A stretch of 64,000 bases of DNA from Gnetum montanum (Eukaryota > Streptophyta > Gnetopsida > Gnetales > Gnetaceae), in the NCBI GenBank assembly GCA_015680685.1, contig MNCI01011103.1, positions 482,724 to 546,723 of the forward strand, written 5' to 3'. Made by a program: the position numbers and the translations under genes. Every line of letters begins with the position of its first letter. The stretch's first letter is position 1. The notes under the pieces were generated by a model. That model ran no database searches and had not been told where the DNA came from. It saw only the letters and a list, made by a program, of their open reading frames with translations. Positions 35,991-48,100 of this stretch are shown here, one piece after another.

Positions 35991-38477
35991 TATTTGGTTT
36001 GAAGGAAACTCAAAGCAATTTGATACAGAGGGAGATGAAGGAGTAGGATCACCAATTGTAGGTGCATGTAAGGGCTTACACGAACTATTGGATCAAAAGA
36101 AAGGTCTTTTCTTGCATCAAGTATCTGAACCACTCGATTGATGAACCGATTGTAGATTAATGGCCCTAGTGGCATTGCATTGTTGCAGTTGAGCTGGGAG
36201 TTCACCTTGCATAGATGAAGCAAGTGGTAGCTATGTGAAGGGAGGAGGAAGGTGTGCAAGAATAAGAGAAGGATAAGGGTAAAATATGGTATCCCTACTT
36301 GCATGTGGAGAATAAGTTCAATAATAATCAAGAGGATAGTAGTGAGGTTTGAAAAGTAGAAACATGATTGGAAGAGTCACATGGAGACAAGGGTTTCTAA
36401 ACATAGTACCAATATGTATAACATTGTCTATAAGAGTATTGTTTCCTTGGCAGTGCCAAAACTGATGACTATGATTGTTGCCACTATTTGATACTGCTCA
36501 TATGGTTGCAATGGAATTCCACTTGGATAATACTATTGTTGCTAGTGGAATTGCCTAGAATTGCCTTAAGGATAAGGAAATCTTCTACGTGTTTGCCTTT
36601 GTGTTAGTCATGGATTCAAAGCATATATCCTAGACTCATATAAGTGCAACACAATGGGGAAACATCCCTTAGGATGTCACATCCATCATCATCATCATCT
36701 GATTTGCTTCCTACAACTTCTCCTACTACAACAATCTTATCCTTACCTCTCTGATTGGCATGTTTAGCTTCCTTGTGATCACAGTCACTACCTTGTTCCT
36801 TGCACTTAGTAATTTTTAGGATAGCTTGAAATCTACTATCCATGGAGTTCCATCATTGATCAACCTTGGCTAATATTTTAGAGTGAAATTTTTGAAGTAA
36901 CAAGGTTTTTCGATTCACCACCTCATCAAGTGGTGATTCTTCCTCACTGTCACAAAATTGAACCTCCCTCTTGTGAATGGAAGGATCATTGTTGTACTCT
37001 TCTGTAATTTCTTATTTTCTTAATTCTCCTTCGTCTTTTACTACTTGCTCAATCAATATTTGGATATGATGAGCACTTAATATTGATAATCACCCTTGGG
37101 AATAGATGTTAAGGGTTCTCCTAACTTTAGATCAAAGCCCATCTACAATGTGACAAAGTTGGTCTAGTTGAGAATAATAATGATTAGGACATTTATGCAA
37201 TAAGGAATAGTATCATCTTATGATGGTGTCCAAGGGTTCGTGTGTCCCTTGTTTCCATCCTTGGATCTACCTTCTTAAGCTAAAAACTTGGAAGTATAGT
37301 TGATATTTGTCACTAAACATTTCAAGCATTGTACTTCATCATTTGATAGATTTCAGTTCTAAGGACTAGTACCAATACTCTACTTCTTTAATGAGTGTCT
37401 TGGAAAACAACTTAAGATTCTACCACTCATTTTCTATATTTTTCACAACACATGCATCTTGAAAAGCTTGGAGATGATTCTATAGATCTAAGTTATATCC
37501 CCCTTTGAACCAAAGGAGATTGTTCATGTCTGGCCTCTTGATCCAACTATCCTTTATGTGCCTTGTGGAAATTCTCATTACCTCTACAATGTTTAGCATA
37601 CTCTGGGTAGAAAGAAAAGGATCATCAAGGCCATGATTCTAGTGCCTACAATTCCCTCTACTTCCCCTTCTTTCATGGCATTTGGTCCCTATTGACTAAT
37701 ATTGACTACTTGTGTCCCTAATCTTGACTTGCCTAATGGTCCCTTCAATTATTTTGGTCCCATCGGTTACCTCCATCATGGTCATGCCCCCTATGGTTGT
37801 GATCAGAGCTAGAAGAAGAAGATGATGATGATGAAGGTGAAGAGGAATGAGGACTAGCACCATCAAAATGCCTACTACTCCCTCTTTAGTGATCATATCC
37901 ATGATCATGATCTTATTTCTTGTCTGCATCCCTGCCCTGACTCTCCTCCTTTGTCATTAGATCCATTCTTGCTAGAACTAGGATTTTGAATTGTGGATTG
38001 TAGGTTTTGGTTTTGACCTCCTTCACTGAAGTCAAAGAGAGGAATTTCACTAAATAGAAAACCCCTAGAGAAGGATTCTCCACCATCTTTTTAGTATGGA
38101 AAGAATGGGGAATCAGTGAACCACTTTCCTTTCATAGATTCATTGCATTGTTCTAGCTGTTGATCCTTGAGAAATTGTGCCTTAGTGGGATGATAATCCT
38201 TGGTGTCACTATCTTGTATAATGTACTCAGCATGAAGTCCTTGGAGGCCCAAATGTACAAGAGTTTATTGGAAAATTGTAGGAATGAATCAATCAAGTGG
38301 CAACACGATGTTGCCCTCCATGTGATGCCACTGCAGTTGTTCATCCTGGTGTAGGATGAAGGTGAAATTGGGTACATACTCATTAGGATGAGCATATACC
38401 ACTTTATATTATTGGGGCACAGATTGATCTATTTTTTTAGACTTGGGTAGAAAATCACTCTTGTGAGAAGAAGACAT
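35991..38477 (-). pseudogene. Degenerate gag of the Athila-like element
   Basis: Start ATG (minus) at 38477, opening MSSSHKSDFLPKSKK. The gag core domain can be read at about 37490-37120 (HLQAFQDACVV, LFSKTLIKEVEYWY, LDTIIR, CPNHYYSQLDQLCHI). Downstream lies an acidic run (SKSDDDDDGCD) at 36670-36720, and then an ill-defined zone before protease. Stops and frameshifts are frequent. Blocks at 36.6-38.4 kb match the gag remnant at 2.9-4.7 kb in the same order, which is how that remnant was identified. Confidence 0.75.
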
Positions 38478-38617
38478 TTTAGGTTAGAGAATAAAAATGC
38501 AGTATACTTTCTAAAACTTTTTGTAGTTATTTTAAATTATGATATGACTCTATGGTTCATTCCAATGATTTTAAATAATATTCACTAAATCATAGATAGC
38601 ACATGCAACAACTAAAA

Positions 38618-38638
38618 GGTCCCCGACAATGATGCAAA
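38618..38638 (-). other. Primer binding site, tRNA-Asp type, decayed
   Basis: Minus strand next to the LTR reads TTTGCATCATTGTCGGGGAC. Compared with the Athila-type site TGGCGCCGTTGCCGGGGA nearly all changes are at CpG or C positions, giving T or A. Confidence 0.65.
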
Positions 38639-39422
38639 TGATGAGTGACGAGGTACCCCTATGTCCAACTATACAAATCATAAGCATTCATGCACAATCT
38701 ATTCAAACTTCACAAACATTAAGTTTCTAAGCATACTAGTTCAAAGAAGTGAAATCTAATTAGGATGATCATTGTCTTCTTAGTTCCAACATGGGTTACA
38801 AGTGTATGATTTTTATCATTTTATATTTTATAAGTTTAATTGCCTAAAGCAAGAATGAAAGGTAGAGAAATTTAATATCTAATTAATCTACTACCTAGCT
38901 AGCCTAACACAAGTACCCATTCCCACTCTCCAAACACATCTTGAATGCATATAACACTGCTGGATTACCAAATGTTAAGCATTTATAGATTACCAAGCGC
39001 TACATGTATGCTTGAAGTGGTCGTGCTTTTGTTCATTAACAATTCAAAATTAATTGCTTAATTAAAGTGCATGAATATTAAATGCATTAAAAGAAAAATT
39101 AATCTATTCTCAGTGCTACAAGGATTATAAAAAGGGCTCATCTTTATTTTCATCACACTACTGTGCTTAGGTACATCAGTGCTTAAATAAAGATTTGTAC
39201 ACACTCATACTCCTACTATGGACACTTAGAAATATTCTAACTTTGGAATGGCTAAACTACAAGAACTTTGTTACTCTATGCAAAAAATAATGTACAAATC
39301 ATGTGACCAAGTGCTATATTTATAGGTCAGCATATACCCCACAATATTGGATATTCGACATCATATCTTGGGGTCTGACATTGGGTATCTAATATTAAAG
39401 CACATCAAAACATGATTCATCA
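38639..39422 (-). repeat. 5' LTR of the Athila-like element
   Basis: 784 bp with inverted ends TGATGA/TCATCA. The minus-strand TATAAATA at 39317-39324 matches that of the other LTR. CATTA follows directly at 39423. Confidence 0.9.
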
Positions 39423-39427
39423 CATTA

Positions 39428-39715
39428 GATAAAGACTTGGTGTTTCTTCTATTTTGGATAAACTATAGAAATGACATCTTAGATAGTTTAGTCATATGAA
39501 AAGAAGATCAAATAATAAGCCTATTAAAAAAGGTTTTTATTAGATAATTCTAGGAAAGCTACTAAAATGAATATTAAAAAACATATGAGAAAAAATAATT
39601 TGAAGAAATTACAAATAAGTGAAAATTCAACTCTGCATAACGGTAAATGGCAGGAAAAGAACTCATGCAGTCAACACTATTTTGTTGGGACAAGAATAGG
39701 ATGATGATGATAAAT
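39428..39715 (+). pseudogene. RTE-type LINE, 3' piece and tail
   Basis: Continues the LINE broken at 29515. A frame with FSHMKRRSNNKPIKK corresponds to the conserved WFGHV-R-R box near the end of RTE-type ORF2. Near 39690 the expected C-terminal segment is followed by 'gatgatgataaatc', a short GAT-rich tail typical of the 3' ends of these LINEs. This places the LINE 3' end at about 39715. Confidence 0.75.
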
Positions 39716-41499
39716 CTTATATATTACAAATGTATGCTATAATCATATGCAATGTAACTTTGGTGTATTTGATGAATCTTTGTATTATAATTCAACATGG
39801 ATTTTAAAGCTTGAAATTAATGTGTAGTTTCATGTCCTATTAGTGTTGTATTTAACTATTCATTATTTCAGTTATTTTAACTAGATTATATTATTCTGCA
39901 TATTATTACCTTACATATTTCAAAATTTCAAAATTAATTTATGAATTAGCAAGATCTTTGTTTGTACAATCTCATAAAGAGCCTCTAGTTCTTATGGATC
40001 ACATAGTCTTATCTTCTTCTTGCACAATGATGAATCCTAATTAAACTTCTCTATACCTTTTCTTTTTTATATTTCTTCTTATTTGTAGGCCACATAGCCA
40101 ATGAGTTGTTGAATTTAGTGAGTTATTTATTCTCAAAATATTTCTTAAGCATTAATACCCAGGGTTTCCTAAGGTTTATTTTTTAGTCTATCTATAATAT
40201 GCCTTAGTTATTCCTTTTGTAAAACTTCATATGCATTAAACATCTATAAAGCAAAATATGTTACCTAGTTAATGTAACATCTAGACCCTTATGTAAACCC
40301 TGTCTATCCCTAAATCTATTTTCTTATATTAAAAAATGTAATGCATGTCTTATAGTATTTCTTATTAACTAACTACAATATTTAACTCCAATTAATAATT
40401 TATTACTGTTCAAAATATTTGGACTAATTTTTAGTTTTATTGAAGTCCTTTAGAAATGGTTTAAATTTTTTTAACTTATGCTATATATCCTATAAGGCAC
40501 AAATATCATAAAAAGCTTATAGATTGTTTTGTCAATCTTAGTTATATACGCTTTCAAAACTTAATATATTATTCATATGTATTCTATTTATGAAACTTTC
40601 TTTAATGCACTCTAGTAGAATGTAAACTATTTTCTTTATTTAAAGCATTCTTTTAGTTAATGACTATGGTTCATTGTCACTAGCCTTAACCAAAGCATTA
40701 CTTGAGGCAGTTCTTTATTGATATCATTCAGCAAGTTGACTTCCATTATTCCTTCCATTGTAATGATGGCTTCTAATGAAGGCATTAGTGACATATGAGG
40801 TCATGAATTCATCCAAATCACTAATTAAGAATTCATCAAATTTGAAAAATTTATCCTTCTTTCTTTTGTAGTTTAACTTATTATGAATATTAATCTTTTG
40901 TACTCATGGGCTTTATTCATCTTTTTTAAACTGACTATTTAATACTTCTCTTTCCTTCTAAGGTTATGATGAGAATATTTTGGTAATGATCTTCTTATAT
41001 TCTTCAAATGCTAATAGGTAAAATCAAACATTTTGTATGAGATAAAGTCATACTCAATTAGAATTAATGAGTAAGAGTCTTAACATGAAAATCCCATGTT
41101 GTAAGTTTAATTGTTGTAAGCAACACTAAGGTATAGAGTAAACAAAATCCATTAAAAAATTATAAAACTGCTTCGTCCCATAGATTTAAGAGGTTCTTAG
41201 TAAATGTAAGTAAAAATTTAGTTTCAGATATTACAACTCTTCTCTTACTCTTCTTTCTCTATCCTTCTACATCATAGCCATTAAAGATGTCACTCTTTAT
41301 GTTGTTCAATTATGATACAAATCCCTACTAGAACTATCAAATTCAACTATCTAGTTTGGCATTGCAAGCAAGCTATAACTATCATATATTATGATTGGAA
41401 GCATCTACACAATGCTATTGACTATCTTATCAAAAACTAAGATAAGAAAATCATGTTATTGAAAGCATTTGGGTAATGCTATTCACTATGATACCTTAT
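39716..41499. other. AT-rich sequence with one possible SINE remnant
   Basis: No coding signal. Around 41060-41130 'gtaagtttaattgttgtaagcaacactaagg' type sequence resembles the middle of the SINE copy at 43.8 kb (B-box region and following bases), but I cannot define ends. Confidence 0.35.
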
Positions 41500-43180
41500 T
41501 TTGTTGATGATTCCATTATTAGCACTAATGTTGCCTCATCTCCTTTGTTGGGATCAACCTTGAACAAAACATTAGGCATTACTTATTATCCATTTGAAAT
41601 ATCATCAAGAGTTTTCTTTCTTTGATCTTTCATACTTAATGCCTAACTTGGTCCTTTCCCTTATGAACCATCTAGGAGCAAGAGTTTTGGCCATTACTTT
41701 TTGAGTGCACCTAAAAGATGAATAAACTTTGGAATTGTTGCTTTTGTTGGCCTTTCCATGCCTCTTAAGTTTCTATTTAACATCTATTCATGTTTGTCGT
41801 TGCTACCCTTCTATGCTACCTAAGTTCTATTTTTCAAAGTGACCAAATACTAGTTCTTCAAGTCATCAACCTTGGCTTTCTTCTTATCATCCTCTTTGTC
41901 TTGTTGAAACAAGGCCTCATGCCCCATCTCTAACCTCAATGTGTCCACTAAACCTCCTTGAACTAGAGCTATAACCTACAAAGAATGGTTTGGTTCTTGG
42001 CTTTTACCATTGTCAATGCACTCATCCATTGGGGTTCTTTGGGTAGCTCCAAAATCTTGGTTGGCCTTAAGCCTAGGTTGTCACCACTAGCACTTTTCAT
42101 TACATTGCATACTTTACCTTTCAATTATCCCACAATCTTGGATAGCTCTTCATCTTGATTCTACTTGTGCTCATCTGCCACTTTTCCAAAACCCTTCCAT
42201 ACACATGAGTTACCTCCTCTTGAATCTCCCATCATGTCCAATAATCATGCAAAACTTTGATCTTTTTTGTTGCTATTTTGTTTTTAATTATCTCTATCAC
42301 TGTACTAGGGATCCTAGAAGGGGTGCATGGATCAATCATTAAAATTTTCACAAAGATGTTAGTGATTGTTTGCAAAACCCCCTCCAACTAAAATTAAATT
42401 AGGAATCTAGGAAGATACATCCACATAGCTAACCACCTCTTTGTTCAGATCTTATCATCAATATTCTTCTATAATGGTAAATGCCTAGAAACACATTTTT
42501 TGACTTACATGATAAGTTGACCAACCCTCTAGGCCATCTTCAACTCCATTGCATTTATATCTTTCTCCTTTGCAAAAATAAGTAGCACCACATTCCTCCA
42601 CAGAAGACTAACATATACCATAATCCCTAACAAAGCCTTACCAACCCATGCCTAAAACTCCTAAGGTATAAGAATCCAATCATTTAAGGTGTTGAGAAGT
42701 GTCCATTAGAAATATTGGCATTGTGCCTCAAGCATCTTTTCCAAGATAAAAACACTATGATTGTCCAAACTCTTGAAGCAGAGAAATCCTCTAACTATTT
42801 TCACCACTAGTGTTATTTGCTGCATTGCCCAATCTACCTTCCAACTGCCCTATAACCTTAGATAGACTATCATCTTGATTTTCCTTGTGTCCCTCTACTA
42901 CTCTACCAAAACCCTTCCACACCCTTGAGTTACCTCCTCTCGAATCTTCCATCATGTTCAACACTCACTCAAAAATTTTATATTTTCTATTCCTATTTTT
43001 CCTTTGATTATCCTGATGTCATTATGAATTCTGTATATTTTGACCTTTATGACTTTCATCTCCTAGATTCTTTAACCCTATGAATCTTTAACTATCATCA
43101 CAAATTCTTTTAAATCTTTCATAATCCATGATTCTTTCAAACCTTGTTTAGAGTTTAGGAACATCTTGGAATTTTCGAAA
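41500..43180 (-). pseudogene. Internal region of a minus-strand retroelement with duplicated segment
   Basis: Read on the minus strand from the primer site at 43.2 kb. A block of about 200 bp occurs twice in the same orientation (about 42095-42300 and 42815-43020): both copies give DSRGGNS, VWKGFG and SK(V/I)(I/V)G followed by L(E/K)G(R/K). Downstream of the second copy (minus-strand sense) a frame reads TKILELPKEPQWMSAL and so on. The position after a primer site suggests a leader or gag, but I do not recognise the family. No pol motif is seen, so the element is truncated or very decayed. Confidence 0.45.
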
Positions 43181-43198
43181 CCTCATTCTTTGATACCA
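43181..43198 (-). other. Primer binding site, initiator-Met tRNA type
   Basis: The minus strand reads TGGTATCAAAGAATGAGG directly after an LTR ending in TTTGACA. TGGTATCA-AG is the usual primer site of many plant LTR elements (complement of initiator tRNA-Met). Confidence 0.7.
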
Positions 43199-43690
43199 TG
43201 TCAAATTGAATTGATTACAAGGATAAAATATATTTCCCACCAAGATCATTATTTAATTACATTACATTACTATAGGTTTACATTTTATTCTTCAATCAAA
43301 TGAATTAGGATATACTCCTTTATTTGCAACTCCAATCTTCTATATATGAGAGGGTAGTCCCATCATCTATAGGCTTCCTTCTTTCTTCTCAATTTTCCTT
43401 ATTTACTTCTTTGTGTTCTTCCTCCATCAAGGTTTTGGTTCACCCACTCAACGCATGAGTGAGAAGCTTGCACCATGTGACTATGGTCTCGTACAAAACA
43501 AATTTTGATATCCCTATTCTATTTGTTTTCTGCAAAATATGGTTTTCATCATTATTGCCAAGATTCATCTTCCATTCTTCATATAGATAGATCTCACTTT
43601 TACTAGCTACCTTGTAGCTTTGGCTTTTATCATCCAAATTTAATGTAAATATAATGTTTCCATCCTTCTTCATCAATACTGACACTAAAA
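43199..43690 (-). repeat. LTR next to the Met-type primer site (right edge uncertain)
   Basis: Starts TGTCAAATTGAATTG on the plus strand, immediately right of the primer site. No second copy is present, so the outer edge cannot be fixed; 43690 is a guess before the SINE copy. An 81-codon open frame at 43440-43685 (minus) has no recognised motif. Confidence 0.45.
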
Positions 43691-43767
43691 GTGAAACTAA
43701 AACTTTTACATACGTTCACCAAGACCCTTTGGATCTATCATAGTTTGAGAATTCCATTTCTTTTTTT

Positions 43768-43870
43768 TTTTTTTAATTTATAACTTAGTGTTGCTTAGTA
43801 GAATCAAACCTATGACTTGGGGTAAGCATGCTTAAACCCTTACCAGCAGGCTAATATTTATCATTAGCGG
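43768..43870 (-). repeat. tRNA-derived SINE, partial copy
   Basis: Minus strand: A-box-like TAGCCTGCTGG (43843-43853) and B-box-like GTTTGATTC (43801-43809), followed by 'tactaagcaacactaagttataaatt' as in the other copies. The 3' end differs: it runs into a stretch of about 14 A instead of the 'ttttgggtttcaacacc' end. Confidence 0.6.
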
Positions 43871-44259
43871 GAGAACTTGATTCATACTCATTTTTCCTAG
43901 GAGTGTTATAATTGCTCTTTAGACCTGATTCAGTTATATGGATTTTTCTTTTCCATGTGTGTGATTTTCTTTTTTATGTCCTCTTTACAATATATCTCAT
44001 CATCATCTTTGGCTTGTGATTGCCTTTCCCTTCCTTTCCTTTAGGCTCAATTCTTATATAACTTTGGTTGTAAGTCTTTTTACAAAGATTAGGGTTCTAT
44101 CTATTTTCTCCTTATTGATCTTGAATGGTTGGAACCATTTGACTTGTAGAGATGTCTCTCTTTGTTCAATTGCCTCCATAAAAATACTGATTTTGAGCTT
44201 GGTTTTAAAATATTTTACTGTGTACTATTCAACATTACCATTGTTGTATGGAGGTAAGG
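43871..44259. other. Nothing recognised
   Basis: Plus-strand open frame of 90 codons at 44016-44288 has no recognisable motif. Base composition is CpG-poor like most of the window. Confidence 0.4.
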
Positions 44260-45124
44260 TTGCTGTGAAAATTAGGCGACATAGATGAAAGAGTAAAGCT
44301 AGCGGTCGGTAAACTGGGTAGAAAACAATCATTATTAACGATATGCAAAATGAAAAACATATGAGATAACAATAACAATTGGATTCTCTGTCTGTTTTAT
44401 ATGCGATTGTTATCTGAAATGGCTCATATGCATGGACCTGAACTATAATATGGATAATTTTGAAAAGCAGAATAGCAGGTACAAAGGGGTATCAACCCCC
44501 ACCACTCTATTTGATCAACTTTTAATGCTTCCATGAAACTTTATCATCTTGGCGCCGTATTGATGACTTCATGGTTACAAAGTTATACACGTCGTGTACT
44601 GTTGTGTAAATTAGTGGTAGTTGTCTGTGTGTGAAATAAAAGTAGTTGTCTCTCTCTAACTCTTAGTCGGCAATTCGCTACATGTATGCTAGTTAAGAGT
44701 GTGGGCATTCCCCTTGCATACGACAGCTTACGCTTATCTGTTTAGCTTCCTTCCATTATTTTGGCCTCTAGGTACATTGCGTCTAGCCACTTATCCGTTA
44801 TCTAAACGACAAAGCCGCTACAAAATAATAATAATAATACTGTGCACCAGTTTGTGCGCCAGAGATTCATGATTCTGGATGAATTTTGACAAACTGCTCA
44901 CGTTGGATTCTCCAGGAGCAGATACAGAAGCGCATTAAATCCACAATGGGTAAGTATGTCATAATTTCCAATGAAATTTTGTCTGGATCTGTACATATAC
45001 ATTGAAATTGTAGCCTTTCCTTGTCTCATATTATTCTTGCCTTGTTCTCAATGTCTACAGTGTGCATTAAAATCATACTTATCTTCTCGTGCTCTGAATC
45101 TTACCAGAAACTTCATTTCATTGT
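44260..45124 (+). other. CpG-retaining stretch with possible 5' exon and intron
   Basis: About two dozen CpG sites occur between 44260 and 44960, while the preceding 4 kb has almost none, so this DNA has escaped CpG decay or is younger. At 44946-44954 it reads ATGGGTAAGT, a start codon followed by a strong 5' splice site. About 105 bases later, at 45060, TTGTTCTCAATGTCTACAG could be the 3' splice site. Joining gives a short open frame that runs into the copia gag. It may be a host promoter with first exon, or the leader of the copia element. I cannot tell which. Confidence 0.3.
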
Positions 45125-48100
45125 TAAGTGGCCAGCAAACAATCAAGATTCCTCAAGAGGAAGAGGAAGAGGTAGAGGAGATTGAGACAATAGAGATGGT
45201 AGCAGACATTTCAAAGGGGATGGTGATAAATTTCAAGGCAAAGGTAGAGAACAAGTTGACAAATTTAAGATGAAATGTTGTAGATGTCATAAATACAGAC
45301 ACTATCATTCTGAATGCTACACTAAACTACCTAATGACAAAGGAGAGAAATCAAATTTTGTAGAAGAGAAGGAGTCTAAGACTTTGTTGACGGTGGTTGA
45401 AGTCAATCGAGAGAGTCTCAATCAGATATATGCTACGTGGATACTGGCTGCAACAATCATATGTGTGGATGTAAGTCTTCTTTTTCTTACTTAGATGAAA
45501 GTTTTCATTCTTTCGGTGATTGTTCTGCTGTAAATGTAATGGGAAAGGGAGATATTAACATTAGAACCAAGAATGGTTTTGTAGAAACAATTTTCAATAT
45601 TTTTTATGTTCCTAATTTGAAAAGAAATTTATTAAGTGCTAGTTAATTACAAGAGAAGGGTTATGTAATAACCATTCATAAGGGTGCTCATGAAATTTAT
45701 GATCCTTCAAGAGGAGCTATTTCAGTTGTTCAAATGAGCTCCAATAGATTATTTCCATTGAGGATTAAAAATGCACAATCTTGCTTGAAGGTTGAAGTAA
45801 AAGATCCAACATGGCTTTGGCATTTTTGCTATGGCCACTTGAACTTTGGAGGATTAAAGACTTTGCAACAAAAAAAAAATGGTGACTAGTCTTCCTCAAA
45901 TTACAATTCCTTCCAAAGTCTGTGAAGAATGTCTTGTTGGTAAACAACATCATTCTCAATTCTTTCAAGAAAAATCATGGAGAGCAAAGAATGTCCTTGA
46001 GCTAGTTTGCTCCAACATTTTTTGGCCAATAAAACCATCTTCAAATGAAGGTAAGAGGTACTTGATCACCTTCATTGATGATTATACTCAAAACAAAAGT
46101 TGGGTTTATTTTTTGTAGGAGAACTTTGAAGCTTTTCATGCATTTAAAAGCTTCAAGGCACTTGTTGAGAACGAGTTTGGAAAGATCATTAAGACTCTTT
46201 GTATAGATCGTGAAGGAGAATATTGTTTAAAAGAGTTTGATGTTTTTTGTGAGAATCATGGCATTTACAGAGTGCTCACAGTCCCCTATACACCACAACA
46301 AAATGGTGTATCAGAGAGGAAAAATAGAACCATCCTCAATATGGTGAGAAGTCTCTTGGCAAAAAGAAGTATTGCAAAGAGTTTCTAGTCGGAGTCTATG
46401 AACTGGATCATCCTTGTTTTAAACAAAAGTCCCACCTTTTTTGTTGTTCAAAACATGACTTTAGAAGAGGCTTGGAGTGGGAGGAAACTAGTAGTGGATC
46501 ACTTCAAAGTCTATGGTTGCATTGCCTATGCACATATCCTCGATGAGAAGAAGAAGAAGATGGAGGATAAGAGTGAAAAATGTGTCTTTTCTTGGCGTAA
46601 GTGAAGCATCCAAAGCATGTAATTGTATAATCCTCTAACAAAAAGGATTTTGACTAGTAGAGATGGCATCTTTGATGAAGAGAATACTTAGAATTGGAAT
46701 GGGTAGCACCCTACTTCAATTATTTTTTACAGTGAAATTGTAGACTCCACAACACCTAAAACTACAAAACCTAGAACTACAGACTTTGAAGTACCAAGAA
46801 CTATGGAGGCTAAAATCCCAAAAGCCATAGAGGTTGAAGCACCAAGAACTATGGAGGTTGGAACTTCACCAACAACAACAGTAGCTAAATCTCACCATAT
46901 TCAAAAATTACCCTTATGGATGATGGATTATGAGGTAACTGGGATTGACCAATCTAATTACCCAATCACCCACTTTGCTTTGTTTACAGATTGTGATAGC
47001 ACAACTTTTGAAAGTGCTATTAAAGAATCAAAATGAAGAAAGGTAATGGAGGATGAATTTGAAGCCATTGAGAGAAATGGTACTTGGGAGTTGGTTGATC
47101 TTCCAAAAGGGCACAAAGCCATTGGTGTGAAGTGGGTCTTTAAGAAAAAACTAAAGGAGACTAGTGAAGTTGATAAGTATAAGGCATGATGATTGGCTAA
47201 GGGATACAAGGAAGAATATGGAATTGACTATAAAAAATTCTTTTCTCCTATTGCAAGGCATGATACAATTAGATTGATGGTTGCATTGGTAGCACAAAAT
47301 TCATGGCCTATCTTCCAAATGGATGTCAAGTCTACATTTTTGCATGGAGACTTGGAGGAACAAGTATTTATTGATCAACCCCTTGGTTTTATGAAGATTG
47401 TAGTGAGCACGAGGTCTATAAATTAAAAAAGGCTTTGCATGGACTAAAACAAGCTTCAAGAGCTTGGTATAGTCATATAAATACCTAGTTTTCTGAGGGA
47501 TTTCAAAAATGTCTATATGAGGATACACTTTTTACAAACATTGATGGAGGAAAAGTGCTCATTATATTTTTATATGTTGATGATCTTATTTTCACTAGGA
47601 ATGATAATAATTCATTTGAAAAATTTAAGAAGTTAATGATGGATGAGTTTGACTAATCTTGGAAAAATGCATTACTATCTTGGCATGGAAGTAGTGCAAT
47701 CCTCCATTGGAATCTTTATTTCTCAAAAGAAGTATGTCAGAGAAATTTTGGAGAGGTTTAAGATGAAGGATTACAATCCTATAAGCACTCCAATTGAGAT
47801 TGGCTTGAGGCTAAACAAAGATCCTAAGGGAAGCAAGGTGGAGGCTACACTTTACAAGCAAATTGATGGGAATCTAATATATTTGATTGCAACTAGACTG
47901 AATATAATGCATGTTGTAAGTCTTATCAATAGATACAGTCTCCAAAGAAGATGCATTTGTTGCTACTAAAAGAATGTTTCGTTACTTGCAAAGGACTAAA
48001 GATTTTGGGATGTTTTATAAGAAAGGTGAGAAATCTGATTTTGTGGTCTTTATTGATAGTGATTATGTAGGAGATCAAGATGATAGGAAGAGCACTTTGG

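Larger units (their letters stand above)
29516..39422 (-). mobile_element. Full-length 9.9 kb Athila-like Ty3/gypsy retrotransposon
   Basis: Both LTRs have inverted ends (TGATAA/TTATCA on the left, TGATGA/TCATCA on the right) and the element is flanked by a 5-bp duplication CATTA (29511-29515, 39423-39427). On the minus strand the order is LTR, tRNA-Asp-type primer site, gag, protease, reverse transcriptase, RNase H, integrase, a 2 kb 3' segment, polypurine tract, LTR. The FMDDFS reverse transcriptase box and the primer type fit the Athila lineage. It lies inside a LINE. Coding parts are heavily mutated. Confidence 0.93.

Noticed and set aside
43440-43685. 81-codon minus-strand open frame
   Set aside because: Looks protein-like but lies in an LTR, has no match I recognise and no supporting second copy.
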